This document shows positions 8,941 through 17,066 of a stretch of DNA of 55,938 bases, piece by piece; position 1 is the first letter of the stretch; each line of letters starts with the position of its first letter. Below the pieces are notes generated by a model, which was not told the DNA's origin, did no database searches, and saw only the letters and a list, made by a program, of their open reading frames with translations. Location: assembly GCA_004524595.1 (NCBI GenBank), contig SDOA01000012.1, forward strand, positions 1 to 55,938, in the 5' to 3' direction. The translations under genes and the position numbers were made by a program. Source of the DNA: Candidatus Thorarchaeota archaeon. GTDB taxonomy: Archaea; Asgardarchaeota; Thorarchaeia; Thorarchaeales; Thorarchaeaceae.

Positions 8941-9591
8941 GTGAAGAACTTGGAAAAACAAGTCATTAGATTCACAGTGGGTCAATATTCCTTGTCAGGG
9001 ATTCTTACAAAGTCTATTAGAAACTCAAAGGAAGTAATACTGTTGCTCCATCCACACCCACTCTATGGTGGTGATATGGATAATCCGATCGTTATGTCTC
9101 TTGAGAACAAACTGCTTCAACTTGGATTTGCCACATTCCGATTCAATTTTAGAGGTGCATCAAATAGTCACGATTCCTTTGAGGGAATGAGTGGAGCTGT
9201 TATCGATACTGAAAAAGCTGCACAAAGTCTTAAAGAACGGGATTACGTACTCTATAGTGTTATTGGCTATTCCTTTGGCGGATCTGCAGCTCTCCGGTTT
9301 GCTATATCAAATCCGCTCATGTTTTTAATCACTCTCAGTGCTTCTCTTAGTCTATTCACTGAAAGTGGTTATCCACTCCACACCCTCTCAGGGATTAATT
9401 GTCCAATTCTCATGTTTCATGGTACTTCTGATAGGGTGGTGCCTTTTACTGATATGGAAGTACTCTCTGCAGAGATGGAGCAAAAAGCAAAGACAGTTCA
9501 ATTATCTAATGAAGGACATTTTTACATCCATTCTATATCAACGATCCTTTATGAGGTTGAGAAGTTTATTTCAAGTCTAAAGAAAACATAA
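8941..9591 (+). CDS. Alpha/beta hydrolase (dienelactone hydrolase-like / serine esterase)
   Basis: A soluble hydrolase of the alpha/beta fold. The nucleophile elbow is GYSFGGSAAL (Ser near residue 114), an oxyanion-type turn is LLHPHPLYGGDMDN near residue 38, the acid is in HGTSDRVVP and the base in NEGHFYIH. The HPHPLYGG phrase is typical of small uncharacterised bacterial and archaeal hydrolases of the YfhR/DLH-like type. Substrate unknown. Two starts are possible: GTG 8941, just past the preceding gene, or ATG 8902, which would overlap it by 28 bases; neither has a strong ribosome-binding site. I chose the GTG because the family begins close to this point. Confidence 0.82.
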   Translation: MKNLEKQVIRFTVGQYSLSGILTKSIRNSKEVILLLHPHPLYGGDMDNPIVMSLENKLLQLGFATFRFNFRGASNSHDSFEGMSGAVIDTEKAAQSLKERDYVLYSVIGYSFGGSAALRFAISNPLMFLITLSASLSLFTESGYPLHTLSGINCPILMFHGTSDRVVPFTDMEVLSAEMEQKAKTVQLSNEGHFYIHSISTILYEVEKFISSLKKT

Positions 9592-9651
9592 TAGCATCAA
9601 GGTTACCCTTAAGTAGCATTTTATTTTGAACTGAATCATTGGTGGCAATTT

Positions 9652-10338
9652 ATGTTGAAGGCCTTAGTATTTGATATGGATGGCACTATCACTGAGTTAT
9701 CCCTCCCCTTGGAGGCTATGCGACAAGATACAAAAGAATACTATATTGCTAAAGGTCTTCCGCCTACCCTTCTTGAAGATGCTGATGGTATATCAAGTTC
9801 AACAACAAAGGCAAGAGAGTATTTTCTAAACAATGGAATTAGCCCAGATCAGTGGAAACTCATGGAACGCGAGGTTGATGAGATTCTTAGTAAACATGAA
9901 GGATATGCGGCTGAAACAGCTAGGTTACTAGATGGCACTCTTGATGTAGTGAAGAAGCTTCGTCAGAACGGTTACCTAACTGCTATCCTCACCAATAACG
10001 GTCGATCATCTGTTGAGAAGATAATTGAACAAATCCCAATTGCAGAGTATTTTGATGTAATTCAGACAAGACACGAATCACCTCAACCAAAGCCATTTCC
10101 AGATGGATTGTGGAAGATCGCCTCTGAGTTAGGAGTTGAAAAATCTGAGGTTGTCTATATTGGTGATGCACTGATAGATGCGACAGCTGCAAAGAGAGCA
10201 GGAATTGAGTTCTGGGGTGTAGCTACTGGAGAAACTTCCGCGGAGGTCCTGCATGAAGCTGGAGCTTCGAAAGTCTTCAACGCACTTGATGGAATTATTG
10301 AGGAAGCGCTGCTTAGGAAGTGCAGAACTTCTTCGTGA
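9652..10338 (+). CDS. HAD-superfamily phosphatase (phosphoglycolate phosphatase-like)
   Basis: 228 residues with the four HAD motifs: FDMDGTIT (motif I nucleophile Asp near residue 8), ILTNNGRSS (motif II), Lys in PQPKPFPDG (motif III), and VYIGDALIDATAAKRAG (motif IV). The helical cap between motifs I and II is of the C1 type, as in phosphoglycolate phosphatase and beta-phosphoglucomutase. The exact substrate cannot be read from the sequence. The gene sits 60 bases after the alpha/beta hydrolase, same strand. Confidence 0.85.
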   Translation: MLKALVFDMDGTITELSLPLEAMRQDTKEYYIAKGLPPTLLEDADGISSSTTKAREYFLNNGISPDQWKLMEREVDEILSKHEGYAAETARLLDGTLDVVKKLRQNGYLTAILTNNGRSSVEKIIEQIPIAEYFDVIQTRHESPQPKPFPDGLWKIASELGVEKSEVVYIGDALIDATAAKRAGIEFWGVATGETSAEVLHEAGASKVFNALDGIIEEALLRKCRTSS

Positions 10339-10513
10339 CCATTTGTTAAGTCGTTACTTGCACTGTTAGCTGGATGTCATTTTCGCTTCTAGTAAGATAC
10401 TTCTCATATGTAAGTCAAATTACGATGTTCAATACCTTTCTGTCAATTCAGCCTCTAGATGCAGAATATTGCATTTCTGGAGAGTCAATTTCAATATTAC
10501 CATCTGACTGAAG

Positions 10514-10520
10514 GTTATAT
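10514..10520 (+). promoter_or_regulatory. TATA box for a probably leaderless transcript
   Basis: TTATATA is centred about 27 bases before the GTG start at 10544, the distance expected between an archaeal TATA box and the transcription start. No ribosome-binding site precedes the GTG, so the mRNA probably begins at or next to the start codon. An upstream hairpin-like palindrome (ATGCA at 10459-10463 and TGCAT at 10470-10474) might be an operator. Confidence 0.55.
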
Positions 10521-10543
10521 ACACATTCACGTAGAAGTATATT

Positions 10544-10999
10544 GTGACAGGCAGTATTCCTATTCTCGAAGAGGTTAGAAATGAAAGCACGCTAGTTGAG
10601 GTTCAATCAGATATGTCTACAATTGATGAGGGAACTTACCTTGTTCTTCGTTCTGCATCGGGAGCATTTACATGTCGATATCCTCCAGTTCCAAAGAAAT
10701 GGAATTCTATAGACCGTCCTCATGTAGCACTCCTCTTACATGATTCAGACCGTATTTTTCCCGTTTTTCTGTCACAACCAGACCCTTACTCGAATAATCT
10801 AGATCTTGAAACAGCTGACCTATCAAAACTACCCACAAGGTCAATTATTGAAATTCGCCATAATAATTCTCATTTCGCATATTATCGTCGTGATAATGGA
10901 TCATGGACCAAAGTAGCAGAAGCAAACGATCCTTTCATTGTTGAAGTGTTCTCACATGGTTATGCACCAGTAGTCATGAATCTAATTCCGCCACAGTGA
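10544..10999 (+). CDS. Protein of unknown function
   Basis: 151 residues, no signal peptide or membrane segment. It looks like a small beta-rich cytoplasmic protein (alternating hydrophobic strands such as TYLVLRSASGAFTCRY and SHFAYYRRDNGSWTKV). I do not recognise it. It stands alone between a HAD phosphatase gene and a 500-base gene-free stretch. The GTG start is chosen because the TATA box 27 bases upstream leaves no room for an earlier start. Confidence 0.6.
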   Translation: MTGSIPILEEVRNESTLVEVQSDMSTIDEGTYLVLRSASGAFTCRYPPVPKKWNSIDRPHVALLLHDSDRIFPVFLSQPDPYSNNLDLETADLSKLPTRSIIEIRHNNSHFAYYRRDNGSWTKVAEANDPFIVEVFSHGYAPVVMNLIPPQ

Positions 11000-11094
11000 T
11001 CAATTGTTTATTATCAATATCATCTATATTCTTGTAAATAAAAAAAGTCCGGTCTATGATTGACCAATGGAGTTGGGGTTTAGAAATTAAAGTA

Positions 11095-11184
11095 TGAGAG
11101 GTGCCTAAGAAAAAGGTTGCTTGCGTTCTTTTTGAGGAGGAGAGGATGTGTGTTAGGATTTCAGGAGGGAAGTGGCACCTCTCA
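11095..11184 (+). ncRNA. Candidate structured RNA element (perfect 11-bp closing stem)
   Basis: TGAGAGGTGCC (11095-11105) and GGCACCTCTCA (11174-11184) are exactly complementary and enclose 68 bases, largely purine-rich in the second half (gaggaggagaggatg). An 11-bp perfect stem of mixed sequence is unlikely by chance in a 500-base gap. No strong T-run follows, so a plain terminator is a poor explanation. Strand is uncertain because the repeat reads the same on both. Confidence 0.4.
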
Positions 11185-11399
11185 CGCCTAAACTTATATT
11201 TTCCTATTTTGTATATAAAAATTGTGGAATATACAACTTTTTTACAAGATATTGTGATAATCGCAATTATTTTTATTTAATATCTATTTTCTGCAACTTT
11301 GCAAATTGTCCGAGGTTTTATGCTACCAATATTCCTAGAAAGTCTATTCGCAATACGAATTTTGCTTAAATGTGTTCTCGCCTAAATAATACTAGGGCC

Positions 11400-11462
11400 A
11401 GGGGGCCTCTCTCTCAGAAGTAATGTTTCTCTCCTTCCTTCCATGTTCTCTTCGGGCCCCCT
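11400..11462. repeat. Long-loop inverted repeat AGGGGGCC ... GGCCCCCT
   Basis: AGGGGGCC (11400-11407) pairs with GGCCCCCT (11455-11462) across 47 bases of pyrimidine-rich DNA. It lies 31 bases beyond the 3' end of the histidine-kinase-like gene and closely resembles the element at 13164-13240 on that gene's other side. Function unknown: terminator, RNA, or protein-binding site are all possible. Confidence 0.45.
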
Positions 11463-11493
11463 TTCTCCTCACTCCAATACCCCATATTTTCGA

Positions 11494-13014
11494 TTATTTT
11501 GAAAAACTAAGTATACAAGAATTCTCAGAGGTTTCTTCATTTCTAGCGCACTTGATTTTTGCTTGATATCTACTTAATAATAATTTAGTAGTAAATAGAT
11601 CTAGGTCTAGCGCAATATTGTCCATGTGTTCATCACTTTCCATGAATAATTTGAGTTCCTCTGGTATCCTTTTTCCACGTGATGTGATAATTATGGATTC
11701 AAAATTTTCATCTGGTTCTATCTCAATTGTAAATCGTTGCTTGTCATCAATTCTATTCTTTGAGTGAAACGCAATCAGACTCTGAAAAACAAGAGGTAAC
11801 AAATCATCTGCTTTGATAATAACATTGTCAAAATCTTTGTATTCTAAAGTGAATGAATTTTCTCCCAAAAGTTCTCTTGCTGTTTGTACTGCTTCTCGAA
11901 GAATTTCTGCGAGATTCACTGGCCATAGGACTTTTCTCGGGCTTTCTTTGACCTTTGATAGTTTGATGACTTGTTGATTCAATATATTCGCTTCTCTGCT
12001 AAGGTCTTTAGCTTTATCACGAGTCTTCTTATCATCTTCACTATTCTGAGCGGCATATTCCAGGATGTCTAGATATGAAACTAATCCCTGTAAGAGGTTA
12101 CCCATTTTATGACTCCACATATTCAGGTAGAACTCACTCTCTCTTTTTGAGAGTTTCAGTTCTCTTGTTCGTTGTTCGACTAATTTTTCTAGAACTCGAT
12201 GTGGTTGAATAACTGAAGTTGAAAATTGAACCACTGAAATTAGAAGGAAGCCTGCGATTATTGTTGCTATCCACAGCAACTCTGCAACTTGAAGTGGATC
12301 CCAGAGAATTATGATGAAAATCGTACCAGTAAGAAGAAGTGCTAAGAAAAGCAGTAGAGTCAAATCAATAGTGTTTCTTGTTTCTTTCCAACGAAATATA
12401 AAACGGATGAAAGCAAGTATCTGGATAATCAAATATCCTACTGATATAATTAGTCCGATTTGTGTTAATCCCTCAATTCCACCTGCTGGTGTTGTCATTT
12501 GAAATACTGGAACTGGACTAAAAAAAAACCAAAGGCTGATGATTGGCATTACTATAGCTCCCCAACCAGCCAATATAGATGTTAGAACCGAATTGGATTT
12601 TTTCTCTCCGCTGAAAGAATTGAGAAGAATGACTGGAATTATGATCAAGACTAATGCCATGCCTAATGTTCTGTTTCTGTCTCGATCAGAAAACGTTGTT
12701 GACCAAGCTTCAGTAGAAGGATGTGTTAAGAGGTATAAGAATGACCATACAACAATATTGAAACCAAGCAGGATTAACATCAGGTGCTGCAATTCTCTTG
12801 TCTGTGAGTATGCGACAAAGGAGTATGTTGCAACAGCTCCTGCCGATACAGCGAGTATTATTGTTAGGATAGTAAACCAAAATGAGAATTTTGCATCAGA
12901 AACAATTATCCATGCATAACCAGTCAAACCCATGATTACAAAAAAGAATAGGAGAAAAAGAAAGAATAGAACTAGCATTCTATCAATCCATTTGTTTTTT
13001 TGATCTTCTTTCAT
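11494..13014 (-). CDS. Membrane protein with a degenerate histidine-kinase-like C-terminus
   Basis: About 506 residues from ATG 13014, preferred to ATG 13053 because GAGAGGT lies about ten bases before it. Some seven or eight hydrophobic helices fill the first 270 residues, resembling the 7TM sensor regions of archaeal kinases. A coiled linker (EKLVEQRTRELKLSKRE) leads to an H-box-like helix WSHKMGNLLQGLVSYLDILE. The following ATPase region is eroded: the N-box place reads LPLVFQSLIAFHSKN without the usual Asn, the G1 place reads ITSRGKRIPEELK without DxGxG, and the G2 place has no Gly-rich loop. It probably senses or signals without kinase activity. No response regulator is nearby. Confidence 0.7.
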   Translation of the reverse strand: MKEDQKNKWIDRMLVLFFLFLLFFFVIMGLTGYAWIIVSDAKFSFWFTILTIILAVSAGAVATYSFVAYSQTRELQHLMLILLGFNIVVWSFLYLLTHPSTEAWSTTFSDRDRNRTLGMALVLIIIPVILLNSFSGEKKSNSVLTSILAGWGAIVMPIISLWFFFSPVPVFQMTTPAGGIEGLTQIGLIISVGYLIIQILAFIRFIFRWKETRNTIDLTLLLFLALLLTGTIFIIILWDPLQVAELLWIATIIAGFLLISVVQFSTSVIQPHRVLEKLVEQRTRELKLSKRESEFYLNMWSHKMGNLLQGLVSYLDILEYAAQNSEDDKKTRDKAKDLSREANILNQQVIKLSKVKESPRKVLWPVNLAEILREAVQTARELLGENSFTLEYKDFDNVIIKADDLLPLVFQSLIAFHSKNRIDDKQRFTIEIEPDENFESIIITSRGKRIPEELKLFMESDEHMDNIALDLDLFTTKLLLSRYQAKIKCARNEETSENSCILSFSK

Positions 13015-13163
13015 GGCATTAACCTCTCTGATGTAATTTGATATAGTTGTCATTGCTGCGGATAAGTTTTCCTTTGAAGATTTCTCTCCACCGCATCATA
13101 CATTTCAAAGAGTATAAATATCAGCAATACTTATATGCTATTAATACCTATTATAATATAGAA

Positions 13164-13240
13164 AGGGGGTCCGAACGCGACCATCATGAATCTCAATCCC
13201 TCCCCTCTCTCTCTCCCTCCTCCTCCTTTTAGGACCCCCT
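13164..13240. repeat. Long-loop inverted repeat AGGGGGTCC ... GGACCCCCT
   Basis: AGGGGGTCC (13164-13172) and GGACCCCCT (13232-13240) are exactly complementary and enclose 59 bases with a long CT-only stretch. TATA-like DNA lies on both sides (ttataatata just left, tattattata just right). It sits between the divergent kinase-like gene and the 13410 gene, and is similar in sequence and layout to the repeat at 11400-11462. The remainder of the 395-base gap shows nothing else clear. Confidence 0.5.
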
Positions 13241-13409
13241 ACTCTTCCTTTATTATTATAATTGTTTCAACTGATTATAGAGAATAATACCGTACGTAAC
13301 TATCAATTCATCAACCGCCTTATCCGTGACTTCTTGTACACCTATTTACTCGCCAGCAAGTTTTAAAGGAGTAACAGAACGTGGCTTTCCAAGGCGAGTA
13401 ACAGTGTCT

Positions 13410-13874
13410 ATGGCAAAGAAAGCAGTTGATAGTACCCTGAAACGAATATTGAACTATACAGCAGAGATTATCATGTCAATCATACTCTTAATTTTCATCT
13501 CCATACCATTGATCTTTGCGATTCCCATGTGGTTTCAGTCCGTATTATTTGGAGTTTCAAGACCTGAATTATCAATCAATCCAATTGCTTGGTTTGGTCT
13601 GGATGGTGCTATATTGATTACTCTGTTACTTGGGCTCATTAGTTTTAGTATGAGTTATGTTTACATTCTCAAAATGAAACCTGGATTTGTATCATCTGAT
13701 GTTAAAGAGACTGTAGAGAAGGAAGATCTTGAAGAAGAATCAGTAGATTTTGAGGAAGCTCTAGAAGATATTGAAGACGATGAAGAAATCGCCCGTGAAG
13801 ATCAAGAAGAAGATATCGATTTCGATGAGATTGGAGAAGATATTTCTGACGATGAGAGCGGAGATGATGATTAG
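13410..13874 (+). CDS. Two-helix membrane protein with a very acidic tail, unknown function
   Basis: About 154 residues from ATG 13410 (MAKKAVDST); the frame is open back to a GTG at 13326, but the added N-terminus lacks features and has no ribosome-binding site. Two hydrophobic helices (about residues 17-45 and 62-86) are followed by an Asp/Glu-rich tail of about 60 residues reaching the C-terminus. The layout (short basic start, membrane hairpin, acidic tail) resembles the first small protein in this window, though the sequences differ. A T-rich stretch after the stop (13891-13904) may end transcription. Confidence 0.55.
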   Translation: MAKKAVDSTLKRILNYTAEIIMSIILLIFISIPLIFAIPMWFQSVLFGVSRPELSINPIAWFGLDGAILITLLLGLISFSMSYVYILKMKPGFVSSDVKETVEKEDLEEESVDFEEALEDIEDDEEIAREDQEEDIDFDEIGEDISDDESGDDD

Positions 13875-13913
13875 TCCTCTCAACTTCACTCGTTCTTCTT
13901 TTTAAGTTCGTTA

Positions 13914-14723
13914 CTACTTCAAGTGTATCTTATCAGATATAATATCGACAAGAGATTCAAATGCTTTTGCTACCTTTGAATTGGGTTCTTCTATCACAAA
14001 TGGTTTACCCTCATCACTCATAGTAATAACTCTTGGATCTAATGGGAGTGTACCAAGATGAGTAATTCCATATTCTTCAGAAGCTTTTTTCGCGGCTCCT
14101 TCACCAAATATCTTGTATGATTCTCCACATTTTGGGCATATGAATTCAGCCATATTCTCTATGATCCCTAATACCTTTACACCCATCTTTTCGACAAGCT
14201 GAATTGCACGACGTGCATCGAGGACTGCCACCTCTTGAGGAGTTGAAACGATAACCACCCCATCAATATCTGGGATTGACTGTAAAATACTGAGTATTTC
14301 ATCTCCCGTTCCTGGTGGAAGATCTACAACGAGAACCTCAAGATTTCCCCATTTTACATTCGCTAGGAATTGGCTAATAGCCTTAGCTACTAAAGGTCCA
14401 CGCCAAGCAATTGCATCATCATCTTTTCTCAGTAGGAAACCCATACTCATGACTTTCATATTAAGTGGGCCTAGAATAGGTTCGATGAAATCATCATTAA
14501 CCATCGGATGACGACCTTCAAGTCCGAGTAATTTCGGAACATTCGGGCCGTAGATATCAACATCCAAAATACCAGAGGCCTTTCCTCTTTTAGCAAATGC
14601 TGTTGCCAAGTTAGTTGCAACTGTAGTCTTACCGACTCCGCCCTTTCCAGAGAGAATTACAATTTTGTGTTTAATTCCCTTCATATTTTCAGCTACTTCA
14701 GGAGGCACCATAGATTTAGCCAT
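13914..14723 (-). CDS. Mrp/NBP35-family P-loop ATPase, iron-sulfur cluster carrier
   Basis: Binds and hands over iron-sulfur clusters to target proteins in the cytoplasm. The 269 residues show a deviant Walker A typical of the Mrp/MinD class, SGKGGVGKTT (about 25-34), DVDIYGPNVPKLLGL, VVDLPPGTGDE, and a C-terminal CPKCG pair (Cys near residue 194 and 197) that bridges a cluster between two subunits in this family. Length fits archaeal Mrp. It lies 70 bases downstream of the inositol-phosphatase gene on the same strand and may be co-transcribed with it. Confidence 0.92.
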   Translation of the reverse strand: MAKSMVPPEVAENMKGIKHKIVILSGKGGVGKTTVATNLATAFAKRGKASGILDVDIYGPNVPKLLGLEGRHPMVNDDFIEPILGPLNMKVMSMGFLLRKDDDAIAWRGPLVAKAISQFLANVKWGNLEVLVVDLPPGTGDEILSILQSIPDIDGVVIVSTPQEVAVLDARRAIQLVEKMGVKVLGIIENMAEFICPKCGESYKIFGEGAAKKASEEYGITHLGTLPLDPRVITMSDEGKPFVIEEPNSKVAKAFESLVDIISDKIHLK

Positions 14724-14793
14724 TTGAATTCACTTGATTGGGACCGGATGATTCTCGAATATAAAATGTGAGATATGGCTAACAATTGAATCT

Positions 14794-15606
14794 TCAAATT
14801 CCCTTGAAAATTCTGTACAAAGAACTAGCTAATTCCTTACCTGAGGCTGCAATAAAATTCATCCTTGTATCAATTTCTAATGGAAGACACAATCGATTCC
14901 CCGCCATATCTATAACATGACCTCCTGCTTCAAAGACCATATGAGTTCCACAAACGTGAACAATTGGCAATTTACCTCGCATATCTATCATTGCGTCTAG
15001 AGCACCAGATGCTGTCCAACATAAATCAAGAAGATTACTGGCTGTTCTTCTAATGTCCTTAACTGCGTCAAGTACTCTAATTGATGAATTTGTAAATTCT
15101 CTATTCCAAGGTCGATTAGTATCGTATGAAATGATGGCATCTTTGATATCAATAGGTTTAGAAACTCGAACATCTCTCCCATTTCTCGTTACTCCTTTTC
15201 CCTTTATTGCGACATAGGTTTCTTTTGTGAATAATGAATCTATCACACTAATATCGATATCATCAGTTGTCATATTTTCACTGAAGGGGACAATTGATAC
15301 TCCTGCAGTACAAAGGGGAATACTTCTCTCAATATTTGACGATCCATCGATAGGGTCGATAATTGCTAGATAATCCGGTAGAGATGTCGATGTCACAAAT
15401 CCTCGTTCTTCTGTTAAGAAATTGAAAGATATTCCAGATTCATTTAGTATCCTGATTATCTCGTCTTCTGCTTTTGCATCAAGGACCAATGTTTGATCTC
15501 CATATCTGTTCTTTTCACCAGTATGGTCAGTAGCCATTTCAAGGTTATTTGCAACATAATCCCTTGCAGCTTTAGTTGCATCAAGCAGAACTTTAAGAAG
15601 CGTCAT
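14794..15606 (-). CDS. Inositol monophosphatase / fructose-1,6-bisphosphatase family enzyme
   Basis: A metal-dependent sugar phosphatase. The 270-residue protein has the family motifs in order: the early GDQTLVLDAKAED segment, LTEERGF (metal-binding Glu near residue 69), IDPIDGSSN (residues 83-91, the signature with metal-binding Asp), and GGHVIDMAG near 238. The position that has a WDxAAG motif in canonical members reads VHVCGTHMVFEAGG here, so the C-terminal metal site is altered (Asp to Cys or His), which may change metal or substrate preference. In archaea such proteins act on inositol-1-phosphate and fructose-1,6-bisphosphate. Confidence 0.82.
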   Translation of the reverse strand: MTLLKVLLDATKAARDYVANNLEMATDHTGEKNRYGDQTLVLDAKAEDEIIRILNESGISFNFLTEERGFVTSTSLPDYLAIIDPIDGSSNIERSIPLCTAGVSIVPFSENMTTDDIDISVIDSLFTKETYVAIKGKGVTRNGRDVRVSKPIDIKDAIISYDTNRPWNREFTNSSIRVLDAVKDIRRTASNLLDLCWTASGALDAMIDMRGKLPIVHVCGTHMVFEAGGHVIDMAGNRLCLPLEIDTRMNFIAASGKELASSLYRIFKGI

Positions 15607-15716
15607 GTTAAAATCAGATCAAAGGTCATCTAGGGCACTATATCTTTCTTGTGAACTAGGTCTTGCAATACCTTAAATTGTTCAATTCATGAAATAGATG
15701 TGACTAGTAAATCTCT

Positions 15717-16394
15717 ATGGTGGTCTTCATGGGTTTTCTTAGTGGAAAGAAAAAAGTCGATACGGAACGCGGAATTCTAGAAATGAAGGGTACAATGAAT
15801 GCATTAACCCTGAGAATCAGAAGACTTGAAACTAGAATGTCTGAGGAACAGAAGGCCGCAAAGGATGCAATGTCTAAAGGCAATAGGTCTATGGCTCGCT
15901 CTCATCTAAGTATAGTTGTTGACTTGGAGAATAGAAAGGGACGATATTCGCAACAGTTTCTTACATTAGAGACCGCCTTACTTAATCTTGAAGAAGCTAA
16001 GACTCAATCAGAAGTTCTTAGAGCTTTTACCATTGCCAATGATGCATTGACTGAAGCAAGAACACTTCTTAGCCCTGAAGAGATACAAATGCAACTGGAT
16101 AGGTTATCTGAATCGTTTGAGCATATTTCAATTGCGGGTGAGTTACTTTCAGAAGATCTTAGCGGAGCAGATTCTACGATTGAGATGGAAGAGCGAATTG
16201 ATAGACAGCTGGATGCCATGGAAGCCGAGGTTTTGCTAGAGAAAGAAGGTGTTCTTCCTCCTCTTGAAGTTGAAGAAGGCAAGAGACCCGCTGAAGGTAC
16301 AGCTGAAAAAACTGGTGAAAAACGGATTGATGATCTACTTGCTGACCTTGAGAAGGAAGCACGAGAGGAACGCGAGAGGGAAGCAGAAGGTTAG
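15717..16394 (+). CDS. ESCRT-III (Snf7-domain) family protein
   Basis: Membrane-remodelling filament protein, a hallmark of Asgard archaea and eukaryotes. The basic N-terminus MGFLSGKKK is followed by a long helical hairpin (about residues 20-125: MKGTMNALTLRIRRLETRMS, then RSHLSIVVDLENRKGRYSQQ and FLTLETALLNLEEAKTQSEV), the alpha1-alpha2 core that polymerises. Shorter helices follow (LSPEEIQMQLDRLSESFEHI), then a linker and an acidic terminal helix (RIDDLLADLEKEAREERERE), as in ESCRT-III where the tail regulates the core and binds the Vps4 ATPase. Starts at ATG 15717 or 15729 (MGFLSGKKK) are both possible. No Vps4 gene is in the window. Confidence 0.78.
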   Translation: MVVFMGFLSGKKKVDTERGILEMKGTMNALTLRIRRLETRMSEEQKAAKDAMSKGNRSMARSHLSIVVDLENRKGRYSQQFLTLETALLNLEEAKTQSEVLRAFTIANDALTEARTLLSPEEIQMQLDRLSESFEHISIAGELLSEDLSGADSTIEMEERIDRQLDAMEAEVLLEKEGVLPPLEVEEGKRPAEGTAEKTGEKRIDDLLADLEKEAREEREREAEG

Positions 16395-16421
16395 ACCAAT
16401 AATTTTCGAACTATTTGACAG

Positions 16422-17066
16422 GTGTTTATTATTTTGGAGATTAGATTAGTTGTCTTCGATGTTGATGGGACTCTTACTCAGCATAGTAGTATTTGGTGGA
16501 GGCTTCACGAACTATTTGATACTACAGAAGCGGGTCGTGTATATTTTGATCAATATTTTGCAGGAGAAATTGATTATCAACAATGGTCAGATTTAGATGC
16601 AGCTCTGTGGACTGGAAAACCACTATCTGCCGTTCTAAAAGCAGTAAATGATACAAAGCTTGTTTCTGGTGCTAGAGAAGTAATTCAAGCTCTTAAAGAT
16701 AGAGGAATCAAGACTGCAATCTTGTCAGGTGGTCTCGATATAATGGCTGAGAGTATCGCGAAAAGAGTAGGTATTGATTTCGTTTTGACGAATAGACTTT
16801 TACATAGTGATGGTAAACTTACAGGCTCTGTAGAGAATATTGTCGGATGGGCTGACAAGGCAGACCATATTCATATCATACTTGAATACTTTGATGTCAG
16901 CTTGGATGAAACCGCATTTGTTGGCGATGGTCGCAATGACCTGAGTGTATTCTCTATTGTTGGCCTATCAATTGCATTCAATCCAAAGGAAGATGAAGTA
17001 GCCAAAGCAGCTGATGTGGTCATTCGTGAAAATGACCTTCGAGCAATCCTAAATCACATCATATAG
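16422..17066 (+). CDS. HAD-superfamily phosphatase, phosphoserine phosphatase-like (HAD-IB)
   Basis: 214 residues with VVFDVDGTLT (nucleophile and acid/base Asp near residues 13 and 15), ILSGGLDIMAES (motif II), the Lys in GWADKADHIH, and FVGDGRNDLSVF (motif IV). The cap between motifs I and II (about residues 25-80) is helical, as in SerB and related enzymes. The best-supported role is phosphoserine phosphatase or a relative acting on another small phosphoester. Begins with GTG 16422 or TTG 16434, 27 bases after the ESCRT-III gene, so co-transcription is likely. The last 8 bases overlap the convergent exchanger gene. Confidence 0.8.
   Translation: MFIILEIRLVVFDVDGTLTQHSSIWWRLHELFDTTEAGRVYFDQYFAGEIDYQQWSDLDAALWTGKPLSAVLKAVNDTKLVSGAREVIQALKDRGIKTAILSGGLDIMAESIAKRVGIDFVLTNRLLHSDGKLTGSVENIVGWADKADHIHIILEYFDVSLDETAFVGDGRNDLSVFSIVGLSIAFNPKEDEVAKAADVVIRENDLRAILNHII

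Larger units (their letters stand above)
11000..11493. other. Gene-free stretch with two long-loop inverted repeats
   Basis: No convincing protein gene lies here. A possible 65-codon frame (11172-11369) is low in normal codon usage and rich in Asn, Phe, Tyr and Cys, as AT-rich noncoding DNA gives. The stretch holds two inverted-repeat elements listed separately (11095-11184 and 11400-11462) and AT-rich DNA between them. Confidence 0.7.

Noticed and set aside
11172..11369. Open frame of 65 codons
   Set aside because: AT-rich composition with many Asn, Phe, Tyr and Cys, no ribosome-binding site, overlaps an inverted repeat.
13047..13232. Open frame of 61 codons
   Set aside because: Ser/Pro-rich from a CT tract inside an inverted repeat; overlaps the start region of the kinase-like gene.
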